A stretch of DNA of 64,000 bases, taken from Chitinophaga sp. GbtcB8 (lineage in GTDB: Bacteria > Bacteroidota > Bacteroidia > Chitinophagales > Chitinophagaceae). Within the stretch, counting starts at the first letter, position 1. Every line of letters starts with the position of its first letter. The notes beneath the pieces are model-generated. The model saw only the letters and a program-made list of their open reading frames with translations. It did no database searches and was not told where the DNA came from. The stretch is from positions 159,447 through 223,446 of the forward strand of contig NZ_JAGXJN010000007.1 of assembly GCF_019091455.1 (NCBI RefSeq), given 5' to 3'. Positions 41,977 to 51,162 of the stretch are shown here, piece after piece. The translations under genes were made by a program, and so were the position numbers.

Positions 41977-43071
41977 ATGAAACAGATCATGAACATGGCA
42001 GGTATTTCCTGCTTACGGTATACCTGTGCTAATTTGAGTGTTATTGTGCTGGTTGTACTGGTAGCTTCCTGTACCCGGAAAACAGATGAGGTACAATTAA
42101 AAGACGAAACGCCAAAAAGGGCGCCCAAAACAGAGGCCACCTGTTGCTGGGTAGCTATTACCAACCAGGCCACCAAAAAAATTGAGGTCTATGACCCTGC
42201 AGATGCTTCCTGGACCACACCTAAATGGAGCTGGATGCCCACCACTGACCTGTCGTACATTAGCTCCAGTGAAATATCACTCTGGGATACGCCTACAGAC
42301 ATCAAGGTGCGGAATAATACTGTATTTGCAAATACCGCGCAGGTGATCACCGCTACCTCCTACCGGCTGGCCACAATTGCACGTTATACAGGTACGGGCC
42401 TGCGGGGGCAAAAGCTGTGGGTAATGGGCTTTAATGATACCACCAGCCTGCATGCAATGGAAATATTACCTGATGGAAATTGTGTGGTAGCCAGTGCCGG
42501 CACTGCATGGCCGCAGGGTTTTATCCGTGTATATTCATCGTCACAGCCCTCCCCTAATCATGGCGTATACACACAATACGGTTTCACTTCCGTGCACGCA
42601 GTGCTTTGGGATCAAACACACCAGGTGCTTTGGGCGCTGGGAAATCAGCTGAGAAAATACACTTATAATTCTCCCGCATCCGGCGGCACCATCACCAATC
42701 CCAAGCTGCACCTGGAAACTACTTATGCAACTTTGCCCAGCGCCTGGGGCCACGATCTTAGCGCTGATGTGAATGATCCGGACCAGCTGCTGCTTACCAC
42801 CAATGGCGGCGTTTATATTTTCCATATCTCCACCGGCACCTTCAGCACCATGCCAGGAGCGGTACAGGGCACCTTTGTGAAAGCCATCAGCAGTCAACCC
42901 GGTCAGAATACCCTTGTATCAACACAGCCCAGCTCAGGCTGCACCATCAATTCATGGTGTACGGCAACTGTTAATTTTTTCAATGCCACTACCGGCACTG
43001 CTACGGACTCCCGCACCGTAAGCGGGGCCGCTATTTATAAAGGAAAAACATTTGATCCTAACTATTATTGA
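41977..43071 (+). CDS. DUF6528-like lipoprotein of PUL 1
   Basis: The product has 364 residues with a signal and lipobox (VIVLVVLVASC). The body shows beta-propeller-like strands: VAITNQATKKIEVYDPADAS, LHAMEILPDGNCVVASAGTA and ADVNDPDQLLLTTNGGVYIF. I recall this ITNQ..KIEVYDP pattern from DUF6528 proteins, which often sit in PULs. It may bind glycan on the surface as the SusE/F-position protein. It lies 22 bases after SusD. Confidence 0.75.
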   Translation: MKQIMNMAGISCLRYTCANLSVIVLVVLVASCTRKTDEVQLKDETPKRAPKTEATCCWVAITNQATKKIEVYDPADASWTTPKWSWMPTTDLSYISSSEISLWDTPTDIKVRNNTVFANTAQVITATSYRLATIARYTGTGLRGQKLWVMGFNDTTSLHAMEILPDGNCVVASAGTAWPQGFIRVYSSSQPSPNHGVYTQYGFTSVHAVLWDQTHQVLWALGNQLRKYTYNSPASGGTITNPKLHLETTYATLPSAWGHDLSADVNDPDQLLLTTNGGVYIFHISTGTFSTMPGAVQGTFVKAISSQPGQNTLVSTQPSSGCTINSWCTATVNFFNATTGTATDSRTVSGAAIYKGKTFDPNYY

Positions 43072-43081
43072 TACATATCCT

Positions 43082-43210
43082 ATGAGACGAATTGTGATGA
43101 TAGGCGCTGCCGTATCATTGGCTGCTTTTCAAATAGCCTGCAGCAAAAAACCGGGAGCCAATGGGGCTCCCGGTCATATAGACAATCCGCATGGCAGGGA
43201 TCGAGAATAG
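43082..43210 (+). CDS. Possible 42-residue lipoprotein
   Basis: ATG 43082 opens 42 codons: MRRIVMIGAAVSLAAFQIAC is a lipoprotein signal with lipobox QIAC, followed by a short Gly/Asn-rich tail. It starts 10 bases after the DUF6528-like gene. It may be a genuine mini-lipoprotein or the stub of a larger lost lipoprotein. A strong hairpin (43151-43173) lies inside the frame. Confidence 0.35.
   Translation: MRRIVMIGAAVSLAAFQIACSKKPGANGAPGHIDNPHGRDRE
43151..43173 (-). terminator. Perfect hairpin with A run, CCGGGAGCC/GGCTCCCGG
   Basis: CCGGGAGCC (43151-43159) pairs perfectly with GGCTCCCGG (43165-43173) over five bases. Six A residues precede it. The sequence resembles the SusC leader hairpin at 36851-36874. 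It may separate the surface-protein genes from the enzyme genes of PUL 1. Confidence 0.5.
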
Positions 43211-43262
43211 TAAATGGCGCTTGTTTTTATAAAGTAAAAATAGTTTATGACAATTACCAGTA

Positions 43263-45155
43263 ATGTACTTTAGAATATATACCTGTTGCCTGGCACTGCT
43301 GGGCATGAGCGCCGGAAGCAGTACTGCACAGCAGCATACACCGGCACTGATCCCCATGCCCCGTTCCGTAAAAATTGATACCGGCTATTTTGTTTTCGAT
43401 TCCAATATCCCGATCCGCACAGCTGTTCAGGAAAAAAATGCTGTTGCATATTTCACAGACTATTTATTCAACACCTGGCAATTCAGGAACAGGGTAATAA
43501 CAGGTGCCGCGGGCCAGCAGCCGGAGCTGCTTATTACTACAAGCGGCTCAGAACAGCTACCTGCAGAGGGTTACCGGCTGACAGTAACACCTAAGCGTAT
43601 TACGCTTACCGGCAGTAATGCGGGCCTGTTCTATGGCATGCAAACCTTATTGCAGCTAATCCCTGCACCCATAAACGGAGCAGCTGCCATTCCCTGCCTT
43701 ATCATAGAAGATGCGCCCCGTTTTGGCTACCGCGGCCTGATGCTGGATGTTTCCCGGCATTTCTTTACGGTGCAACAGATCAAAGACCTACTTAACCTGA
43801 TGGCCTACTATAAGCTGAACCGTTTTCACTGGCACCTTACGGACGACCAGGGCTGGCGGCTGGAAATAAAAAGCTGTCCTGAGCTAACACAAGCAGGCGC
43901 CTGGCGGGTGCCACGCATTGAGTTTAGCGGCGCTACCCTGCCGCCGCAACCCGGTGAACCGGCCACTGATGGCGGCTTTTACACACAGGAGCAGGTGAAG
44001 GAAATTATCCGCTACGCTGCTGAAAGACATATTGAAATACTTCCTGAAATAGATGCACCAGGCCATGCTATGGCCGCCATAGCAGCCTATCCTGAACTAT
44101 GTGTTACGCATAATGCCGGTACTAAAGTGAATCCCGGCAGCCCCTTTGCCAAATGGTTTCCCACAGGTGGTTTTGAAATGTTTGAAGATAATTCGCTGAA
44201 TCCCACTGATGAGCGGGTGTACCAGTTCCTTGATAAAGTATTCGGAGAGGTAGCCGCCTTATTCCCCTACCCTTACATTCATATTGGCGGGGATGAATGT
44301 TACAAAGGCTTTTGGGAAAAGGATACCAGTGTGCAGCGCTTCATGAAGGAACACCACCTCAATGATACCCATGAGCTGCAAAGCTATTTTATTTCAAGGC
44401 TAAATAAGATCATTCAGTCCAAACACAAAAAGCTGATCGCCTGGGATGAGGTAGCAGCCGGCAATGCAAAAGACAGCATTACCATCATGAACCGCTTTGG
44501 TGAAAAGGACGCCATTGCGCAAATTAAAAAAGGGCTGAACATTGTGCTGGCGCCCGGTAATAACGGGCTTTACTTTGACTATGCGCAAAGTACTTCAGAC
44601 CAGGAACCATCCAGCCATGGCGGCAATGCGCCGGTATGGAAAGCCTACCAGTATAATCCGGAATACCCTGCATTATCCGCAACGGAGCGTACACACATTA
44701 TGGGCGTGGAAGGCTGCGTATGGACCGAGAACATCCAGGATGTATCTAAACTGCAATACATGCTGCTACCCCGTATGCTGGCGCTGGCAGAAACAGGATG
44801 GAGCGCCCAGGCTGATAAAGATTATCAACGTTTTGCCGGCACTGTGTTACCGGCACACCTGAGGCACTTCGATAAAGCGGGTATTAACTACCGCGTGCCC
44901 ACGGCGTTTAATTACACGGATACAACCATCGTAACCGGTACTTTCAGGTTTGAAGCGGTGCCGCCTGTGCCGGGAGCCCGGATCTTTTACACGCTGAACA
45001 ACCGGCCGCCGGGCGACTACGATCACCCATACACGGAACCTGTAACCATTACCATTCCCAGGGGGAAGACCCTTACTCTCAAAACCATTGTTATTACGCC
45101 TGCGGGCCATAGAAGTATTATTACGCGCACTGTACTGGATAACAAAAATAAATAG
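43263..45155 (+). CDS. GH20 beta-N-acetylhexosaminidase
   Basis: The product has 630 residues with a signal peptide (MYFRIYTCCLALLGMSAG, cleavage near TAQQ). A GH20b-type N-terminal domain spans ~30-150. The catalytic TIM barrel spans ~150-510, with the HIGGDE motif supplying D344 and the acid/base E345, plus DAPGHAMA and the substrate-binding Trp sites (HWHLTDDQGWRLE; VWTEN). A C-terminal beta-sandwich lies at ~545-625. It removes terminal GlcNAc or GalNAc in the periplasm or at the surface. In PUL 1 it shows that the target glycan contains N-acetylhexosamine. The next gene starts five bases after its stop. Confidence 0.95.
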   Translation: MYFRIYTCCLALLGMSAGSSTAQQHTPALIPMPRSVKIDTGYFVFDSNIPIRTAVQEKNAVAYFTDYLFNTWQFRNRVITGAAGQQPELLITTSGSEQLPAEGYRLTVTPKRITLTGSNAGLFYGMQTLLQLIPAPINGAAAIPCLIIEDAPRFGYRGLMLDVSRHFFTVQQIKDLLNLMAYYKLNRFHWHLTDDQGWRLEIKSCPELTQAGAWRVPRIEFSGATLPPQPGEPATDGGFYTQEQVKEIIRYAAERHIEILPEIDAPGHAMAAIAAYPELCVTHNAGTKVNPGSPFAKWFPTGGFEMFEDNSLNPTDERVYQFLDKVFGEVAALFPYPYIHIGGDECYKGFWEKDTSVQRFMKEHHLNDTHELQSYFISRLNKIIQSKHKKLIAWDEVAAGNAKDSITIMNRFGEKDAIAQIKKGLNIVLAPGNNGLYFDYAQSTSDQEPSSHGGNAPVWKAYQYNPEYPALSATERTHIMGVEGCVWTENIQDVSKLQYMLLPRMLALAETGWSAQADKDYQRFAGTVLPAHLRHFDKAGINYRVPTAFNYTDTTIVTGTFRFEAVPPVPGARIFYTLNNRPPGDYDHPYTEPVTITIPRGKTLTLKTIVITPAGHRSIITRTVLDNKNK

Positions 45156-45160
45156 GAGCC

Positions 45161-48100
45161 ATGCAAAAATTTTCATTCCATGCTTTCATAATCGCTGCAG
45201 TATTTGTTGCTTCCGGTGTAAAGGCACAGCAGCCATCAGAACGTTTTGAAGAGGTAGCAGCCGGGTTTAAAAGCCCGGGCCGGGATTATGGAACCGTGCC
45301 ATTCTGGGTATGGAATACGAAGGTGACCAAAAGCAATATTGATTCCATGCTGAATGATTACCGCAAGAATGATTTTGGCGGTGTGATCATTCATGCACGC
45401 CCCGGGTTAATTACGGAATACTTATCAAAAGAGTGGTTTAATCTGTTTGAATATGCAGTGCAGCAGGGGAAAAAGCTGGGCCTGAATATCTGGATCTATG
45501 ATGAAAACTCCTACCCTACAGGTTTTGCAGGCGGATTAGTAGGCGAGCAAATGCCGGAAGCGTACAACCAGGGGCAAATGTTATTTATGGAAGCAGCCAC
45601 CCAATTACCTGCTGACGCTTCCACATTTTTTGTATGTCTTAAAGAGGAAAATGGATCTTATAAGGATGTTACCGCTCATTTACCCGATGAAGCAGGAAAA
45701 ACCGGGCATTACCAGCTATTCAGAAAAGTAAATTACCAAAGGTCTAACCGGGGTTCGGTTGCTGGACCTATAGGCGTGTCTTACGTAGACCTGATGGCCA
45801 AAGGCGTTACAGATAAGTTCATTGATGTTACCTACAAAAGTTATGAAAAAGTGGTGGGCAGGGAATTTGGCAAAACGGTCAAAGGCGTTTTTTCTGATGA
45901 ACCCACCATCATTAATGAAGGGCGCAACAGTGTACGCTGGACGCCTGACCTGTTTGACAGGTTTTACAAAAACTGGGGATACGATCTCCGCTTACAGCTG
46001 CCATCCCTGTTCACAGAAACAGGCGATTGGAAGCGGGTGCGCCATAATTACTACCAGGTATTGCTGGAATTATTTGTGGAGCGATGGTCTAAACCCGTAT
46101 CCGCCTACATGAGCGATCATCAGCTTACCTGGACCGGGCATTACTGGGAACATGGCTGGCCAAGCCCCTACCATGGCCCGGATAATATGGCCATGTATGC
46201 ATGGCATCAGATGCCGGGTATTGATATGCTCTTTAATCAATTCAATGAAGATAAACCCGTGCAGTTTGGGAATATACGCGCTGTACGGGAGCTGGGCAGT
46301 GTGGCTAATCAGCTGGGTAAAACACGCACCCTGTCTGAAACGTACGGCGGCGGCGGTTGGGAGCTTACTTTTAAGGATATGAAACGCCTGGCCGACTGGG
46401 AATTTGTATTAGGGATTAACTTTTTAAATCAGCATTTATCGTTCATGACGTTAACGGGCGCACGTAAATATGATTATCCGCCCAGCTTCTCTTATCATGA
46501 GCCCTGGTGGCCCTATTACCGTTTCATGAATCATTACTTCAGCCGCCTCTCTTACCTGTTATCCCGGGGGCAGCAGTATAACAACATCCTGGTAATTGAA
46601 CCTACCACTTCGGCCTGGATGTATTACGCCAGGGGCGCTGAGCACAAACGTTTCTTCGAGATCACCAAAAGCTTTAATGATTTCGTGACCCTGATGCAAA
46701 GATCGCAGCTGGAATATGACCTGGGTTCAGAGAACGTGATCAAAGATCATGGCCGGGTTGATGGCAACAGCTTTGTAATAGGCAAACGGGCCTACAAAGT
46801 GGTAGTGATACCGCCGGGTATGGAAAATATAAACAGCGCCACCTTCCGTTTAATGAAAGCATATATGGCAGCTGGTGGAAAAGTGATCTGTTTTGAACAA
46901 TTACGCTTGGTAGATGGCGCAGAGAGCAGGGAGCTGTCTAGCATCAGCCAGCCTCATAACGTAAGCCGGGATACGTTGCAACAGCTGTTCCACAATGAAG
47001 GTTTCAGCATTACAGGAATAAAAGGCGATAACATCGGGGGCAACATTTATCACCAGCGCCGCAAACTGGCCAATGGTGAGCTATTACTGTTAACCAATGC
47101 CAGCATGACCGGCGCCTCTACGGGCAGCATTAACATGCAGGGCCGGGATGTAGTACAGCTGGATTTGAATACCGGAAGCATCTCCCGGATTAGCTATTCG
47201 CAGCATGAACAGGACCTGCAATTCGACTTTAATATTCCGCCGGCCGGCAGCCTGGCGCTGTTTATTGCTGATAAAAAATTACCCGGCTATAAACCAGCAG
47301 TGCCGCCTGCAAAATGGGCCACTGTAAACGCTTCCCCAACCAAAGTGAGCCGGCCTGCATACAATACCCTGACCATTGATTTTTGCGATCTTCATTTACA
47401 TCAGCCGGATTCAAACTATACCCATATACATGTGGGCCAGGCTTCCAATACAGCGTTCAAACACAATGGCGTTACAGATGGCGTGGGCAATCCCTGGAAT
47501 AACCGTACTCAGTTCAAAGACGCCATTATTAAGCGCGACACTTTTGCTACCGGTACCGGCTATACGGCTATTTATCATTTTAATGTGGAGGCCGGGGTGG
47601 ATGTCCGGAACTTTAAAGCGGTGGTAGAACAACCCGGACTTTGGCACGATGTAAAAATCAATGGTACCGCCATTAAGAACGAACCCGGGCAATGGTGGCT
47701 GGACCGCTCATTTGGCGTATACCGCATTGGCAGTTATGTAAAAACCGGGGATAATGAGCTGGCCATAAGCGTTTCGCCCATGAGCATTTATGCCGAAATT
47801 GAGCCTGTTTATGTTTTAGGCGATTTTAACCTGGCAGCAGCAACACAGGGCTGGAACATTGTCAAACCGCAACCCTTACAGCCCGGTTACTGGAACAAAC
47901 AGGGCTTGCCTTTATATGGCCAGGGTATTACCTATACGAAAACATTTACAGCAGCGGCCCCGGTCCGGTCCTACGCAGTAACATTAGATAAATGGAAGGG
48001 CACTGTAGCAGCAGTAAAGGTCAATGGCGTATTTGCCGGCATCATCACTGCCGAACCCAATACACTCCCTATCGGGGAATTTGTAAAAAATGGAGCTAAT

Positions 48101-48280
48101 AAGATTGAGGTAACGGTAATAGGCAGCCTGAAAAATGTTCTAGGACCCTTTTACAACAAGCCGGCTCCCGGTTTAGTTGATCCCGGGAAATGGTACAATA
48201 TAAAAGCACAGCCACCAGGGAATGCGTATGACCTTTATGATTATGGATTGGAAGATTATGAGATTAAGGTTATGCGCTAA
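45161..48280 (+). CDS. GH106-like glycoside hydrolase (alpha-L-rhamnosidase-like)
   Basis: The product has 1039 residues with signal peptide FHAFIIAAVFVASGVKA. The N-terminal half is a TIM-barrel-type domain: VPFWVWNTKVTKSNIDSML, WIYDENSYPTGFAGGL, KGVFSDEPTI and TLSETYGGGGWELTF, with several candidate catalytic Glu residues. Residues ~730-1030 form jelly-roll domains (GLWHDVKINGTAI; VRSYAVTLDKWKGTVAAVKV). The layout matches GH106 and related uncharacterised hydrolases that remove rhamnose or another deoxy sugar. The exact family is uncertain. It is translationally close to GH20. Confidence 0.72.
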   Translation: MQKFSFHAFIIAAVFVASGVKAQQPSERFEEVAAGFKSPGRDYGTVPFWVWNTKVTKSNIDSMLNDYRKNDFGGVIIHARPGLITEYLSKEWFNLFEYAVQQGKKLGLNIWIYDENSYPTGFAGGLVGEQMPEAYNQGQMLFMEAATQLPADASTFFVCLKEENGSYKDVTAHLPDEAGKTGHYQLFRKVNYQRSNRGSVAGPIGVSYVDLMAKGVTDKFIDVTYKSYEKVVGREFGKTVKGVFSDEPTIINEGRNSVRWTPDLFDRFYKNWGYDLRLQLPSLFTETGDWKRVRHNYYQVLLELFVERWSKPVSAYMSDHQLTWTGHYWEHGWPSPYHGPDNMAMYAWHQMPGIDMLFNQFNEDKPVQFGNIRAVRELGSVANQLGKTRTLSETYGGGGWELTFKDMKRLADWEFVLGINFLNQHLSFMTLTGARKYDYPPSFSYHEPWWPYYRFMNHYFSRLSYLLSRGQQYNNILVIEPTTSAWMYYARGAEHKRFFEITKSFNDFVTLMQRSQLEYDLGSENVIKDHGRVDGNSFVIGKRAYKVVVIPPGMENINSATFRLMKAYMAAGGKVICFEQLRLVDGAESRELSSISQPHNVSRDTLQQLFHNEGFSITGIKGDNIGGNIYHQRRKLANGELLLLTNASMTGASTGSINMQGRDVVQLDLNTGSISRISYSQHEQDLQFDFNIPPAGSLALFIADKKLPGYKPAVPPAKWATVNASPTKVSRPAYNTLTIDFCDLHLHQPDSNYTHIHVGQASNTAFKHNGVTDGVGNPWNNRTQFKDAIIKRDTFATGTGYTAIYHFNVEAGVDVRNFKAVVEQPGLWHDVKINGTAIKNEPGQWWLDRSFGVYRIGSYVKTGDNELAISVSPMSIYAEIEPVYVLGDFNLAAATQGWNIVKPQPLQPGYWNKQGLPLYGQGITYTKTFTAAAPVRSYAVTLDKWKGTVAAVKVNGVFAGIITAEPNTLPIGEFVKNGANKIEVTVIGSLKNVLGPFYNKPAPGLVDPGKWYNIKAQPPGNAYDLYDYGLEDYEIKVMR

Positions 48281-48286
48281 AAAAGA

Positions 48287-48311
48287 ATACCAGGGCAAAA
48301 CGCCCTGGTAT
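48287..48311. terminator. Bidirectional terminator at the end of PUL 1
   Basis: ATACCAGGGC (48287-48296) pairs with GCCCTGGTAT (48302-48311) over five bases. A-rich sequence on the left and TTTCTT on the right allow termination of both the hydrolase transcript and the convergent propeller gene. Confidence 0.75.
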
Positions 48312-48314
48312 TTC

Positions 48315-49289
48315 TTACTTAACCACCATTCCCTTTATCCCTCCTATTATGTCATTCAGCCTTACCGGCTTTTCATTTTTCCAATACGTGGCTCTGCCAT
48401 CCAGATAACCGGCTAAATAAACGTCGTTGCCAGCTACAGTGATCACCTTTACCCCGGCGCCGGAAGCTTCATCCCCGGTGGTTAACCGCACGGCAGTTCC
48501 ATTTTTCCAGCAAACAACAATATTGGCGCCTGCCTGGTTCCTGGTGATCCCGGCCACATATACATCATTGCCGGATATGGCAATCGCATCTGCCCTGCAG
48601 CCACCGGCAAGTTTAACTGGCTCTCCGTTCTTCCAGTACATGGCCACTTCTTCCCCGGCTGAATTAATTGCAAAACCCGCCACATAAACGTCATTGCCGG
48701 AGATGGCAATAGCATGAGCTTCCGCACTCTTTGTACCATCGGTCAGCGCTTTTGCGCTCCCGTTCTTCCAGCAGGTAGCCACATATTCCCCCTGGTCATT
48801 TGCCTGGTAACCGGCTATATAAACATCGTTTCCGCTGAGGGCAATGGCATTTAATTTAGTGTCCTCCCCAAATGAGGCGCCCTTTCCATTTTTCCAGTAC
48901 ATAGCCTGGCGGCCATCATTTCCAATCACATGTATATCCTGGCCGGAGATACTAATACCTTCTGCTTTTGCATAGGTGCTACCATCAGAGAGTGCGATGG
49001 CTTCCTTATTCTTCCAATAGGTGGCAACAGGCTCTCCTGCAACGTTATCCTGGTAACCGGCTACATACACATCATTGCCTGATAAAGCAATGGCCGATGC
49101 TCCTGCATGTGTTTTACCATCCGTCAGCTGGATGATCTCTCCGTTTTTCCAATAGGTAAGGCCGGCTCTTGTACCGGAATAGTCGTCATATACCAGGAGT
49201 ATTGAGGGTGAGGATTGTGCCTGAAGAATAGAGGTTGTAGCTAATAATAATAGTAATGCACCTGTTAATTGCTTAATTTTTCTGATCAT
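48315..49289 (-). CDS. Secreted repeat protein, probable six-bladed beta-propeller
   Basis: The start at ATG 49289 gives 324 residues with a signal peptide (QLTGALLLLLATTSILQA). The rest is a ~45-residue repeat. AIALSGNDVYVAGY-type strands occur six times, and YWKNGE..LTDG-type strands seven times. Seven against six implies six blades with the extra WKN strand closing the ring. No family name is recalled with confidence. The repeats are very similar to one another, suggesting recent expansion. The gene is convergent with PUL 1 and has no visible partner. It is probably an exported binding protein. Confidence 0.75.
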   Translation of the reverse strand: MIRKIKQLTGALLLLLATTSILQAQSSPSILLVYDDYSGTRAGLTYWKNGEIIQLTDGKTHAGASAIALSGNDVYVAGYQDNVAGEPVATYWKNKEAIALSDGSTYAKAEGISISGQDIHVIGNDGRQAMYWKNGKGASFGEDTKLNAIALSGNDVYIAGYQANDQGEYVATCWKNGSAKALTDGTKSAEAHAIAISGNDVYVAGFAINSAGEEVAMYWKNGEPVKLAGGCRADAIAISGNDVYVAGITRNQAGANIVVCWKNGTAVRLTTGDEASGAGVKVITVAGNDVYLAGYLDGRATYWKNEKPVRLNDIIGGIKGMVVK

Positions 49290-49498
49290 TCTTTTCTTTT
49301 TTGTTCGTGTTGAGGTGTGGGTCATGCGGTGAAAAGCATTCCTCAAAAATAGGTGGCAGGCGGGACTCTTTGCATTTTAATGCGACTACAGACCTACTAC
49401 CATGGCCTCAGAAGGCGACTACAAAGCGTCTACATCGTTTACCTGATCAGTTGGAGTGAGGCAGATTAAATTTTTTACTATAAAAACGTACTAACCAG

Positions 49499-49506
49499 TA
49501 AATTTG
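49499..49506 (+). promoter_or_regulatory. -7 box TAAATTTG upstream of the methyltransferase-like gene
   Basis: TAAATTTG matches TAnnTTTG and ends 15 bases before ATG 49522. It overlaps the alternative TTG start at 49504, which argues against that start. No -33 TTG is seen. Confidence 0.4.
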
Positions 49507-49521
49507 AAGAAAGACGAAGAT

Positions 49522-49926
49522 ATGGATGAAAGAAAGAAGCATTGGGAACAGGTGTATCAGACAAAATCACCCGAACAGGTTAGCTGGACACAGGCTGTTC
49601 CACAAACCTCACTTGATTTCATCAAAGACGCTGCCGTTTCCAAAAAAGCCCGGATCATTGATGTCGGCGGTGGCGACAGTAAGCTCCTGGAGCTTGCTGG
49701 TAAAAGCGTCAAACAATATCTTATCATTGGCACTTTTTCAAATGAGGGTCCTGAGAAATGCAGCGGGCTTCCTGTCAGGCAATATTCTGAAGCAGCATTA
49801 CAGCAAACCCTGGCCAAAGATTTTCAAAAAATAAAATGCATTACAGAGGATCATGTCACTCCTTTTGACACCATGCAGAGTTTTACATTTTGCAGCTTTA
49901 AAAAAGCCAACACTGCCCACATATGA
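49522..49926 (+). pseudogene. Class I SAM methyltransferase with an in-frame internal deletion
   Basis: The frame has 134 residues from ATG 49522. The N-terminal part is a normal methyltransferase start (HWEQVYQTKSPEQVSWTQ) through motif I (RIIDVGGGDSKLL). It then jumps to sequence from the far end of the domain (SVKQYLIIGTFSNEGPEKCS, ITEDHVTPF, FTFCSFKK). Homologues I recall are ~200 residues, so ~65 residues with motifs II-IV are missing. The frame is preserved, so a protein may be made, but catalysis is unlikely. Its TGA overlaps the AraC ATG (ATGA), so it may persist as a coupling leader. Confidence 0.7.
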
Positions 49927-50744
49927 ACATGCGAATAACCCATATCAAGCCATATCCACAACTTAATGGCTATGTCAGCAAAATATGGGTTTTCGAAAGC
50001 AGCGGCCGTATTCCAGCCGAAGACATGCGTTTAATTGTTCCGAATGGCATGGTTAAATTAACGATACCGTTTCGCAATGGGGTTTCGGGTAAAAACGAAA
50101 CTATGTATCACCTGTCAAAGGAATCCCGCCTGACATTGATCGGTATTGGCGATATCCCGGCGATCATAGATGTAGAGCAAGACAAGCCATCAGGTACTAT
50201 CGGAATCGAGTTTTCAGCAGCAGGCGCCTACCGTTTTTTTCAGCTTAAGCAATCGGAAGTAAAAAACAGGATCTTTCTGTTGGATGAGGTCCTGGATCAT
50301 ACAGCCCGCCAGGTACAGGAGATGATCGCCAATCACGGATCCGTCGCAAAAAAGCTGCATGTCATACAGCAGTATCTGATTGGAAGGCTTCAGCGGTCAT
50401 CGGCTGATCACCTGATTGATTATTGTGTAGGGTTGATTAAAAACACCAGGGGTCAGATAACGGTCCGCCAATTGGAGCAAAAAACAGGCTATAGCAGCAG
50501 GTGGCTGAATGATAGATTTCAGCATAAGGTAGGCCTAAGCCCAAAGAATTTGTGTTCCATCATACGTTTCCAGCAATTTTATGAACCCTGGGCACGAAGC
50601 GGCCGTCATTTTAATGATAATCTGTACCATTACTTTTACGACCAGGCGCATTTTATAAAGGAGTTCAAACGTTTCACGGGCCTGTCTCCTCTGAAATATA
50701 CCAAATCGGAGAACGAGTTTGGCCGGATCTTTTATAAAGATTAG
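49923..50744 (+). CDS. AraC-family transcriptional regulator
   Basis: The product has 273 residues. The N-terminal ~150 residues form a sensing domain of the type with HIKPYPQLNGYVSKIWVFES and LIVPNGMVKLTIPF. The C-terminal HTH pair is ITVRQLEQKTGYSSRWLNDR followed by the less usual FNDNLYHYFYDQAHFIKEFK and FTGLSPLKY. The start overlaps the truncated methyltransferase stop by four bases. Two AhpD-like genes lie downstream and may be targets. Confidence 0.9.
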   Translation: MNMRITHIKPYPQLNGYVSKIWVFESSGRIPAEDMRLIVPNGMVKLTIPFRNGVSGKNETMYHLSKESRLTLIGIGDIPAIIDVEQDKPSGTIGIEFSAAGAYRFFQLKQSEVKNRIFLLDEVLDHTARQVQEMIANHGSVAKKLHVIQQYLIGRLQRSSADHLIDYCVGLIKNTRGQITVRQLEQKTGYSSRWLNDRFQHKVGLSPKNLCSIIRFQQFYEPWARSGRHFNDNLYHYFYDQAHFIKEFKRFTGLSPLKYTKSENEFGRIFYKD

Positions 50745-50823
50745 CACTTCCGATTTTTACAATTTTTGCTGCAGATGGTTTTGCACTTTTGTACCGGATC
50801 GATATCAGGACAAAAACGACATT

Positions 50824-51162
50824 ATGAAAATAACCAACACCAATTTTAAACATTTGTATCAGGCGCTGATTGACCGTATCCTGAAAGGAGAAGGTTACAG
50901 CACGCAACAGGACAGGCAGGCAGCCTTTGCCAATAAGAACGTGCAACCGCCGTTAGATCTGCTCGTTGACAAAGTGGCGCACCAGGCTTTTAAAATATCC
51001 GATAAGGATATCGATATGGCCAGGCAGTCCGGGGTTAGTGAAGATCAGCTGTTTGAGCTGATCATTTGCGCGGCTGTGGGTCAGGCTTCCCGGCAGTACG
51101 AAAGCGGTTTAACCGCATTAGCCGATGCAACAAAAAAAGAAGGAGGTCCTTATGCGTCTTGA
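50824..51162 (+). CDS. Small AhpD/CMD-like protein without redox cysteines
   Basis: The start at ATG 50824 gives 112 residues (MKITNTNFKHLYQALIDRIL). The helical region LLVDKVAHQAFKISDKDIDM and LFELIICAAVGQASRQYESG resembles the core of carboxymuconolactone-decarboxylase-like proteins. The CxxCxxxH motif is absent, so it cannot act like AhpD alone. Its end overlaps the next CMD gene by 11 bases, suggesting that the two form a complex. Confidence 0.65.
   Translation: MKITNTNFKHLYQALIDRILKGEGYSTQQDRQAAFANKNVQPPLDLLVDKVAHQAFKISDKDIDMARQSGVSEDQLFELIICAAVGQASRQYESGLTALADATKKEGGPYAS

Noticed and set aside
48430..49200. Repeated segments considered as a tandem DNA repeat element
   Set aside because: They encode propeller blades in one continuous frame with a signal peptide, so they are coding.
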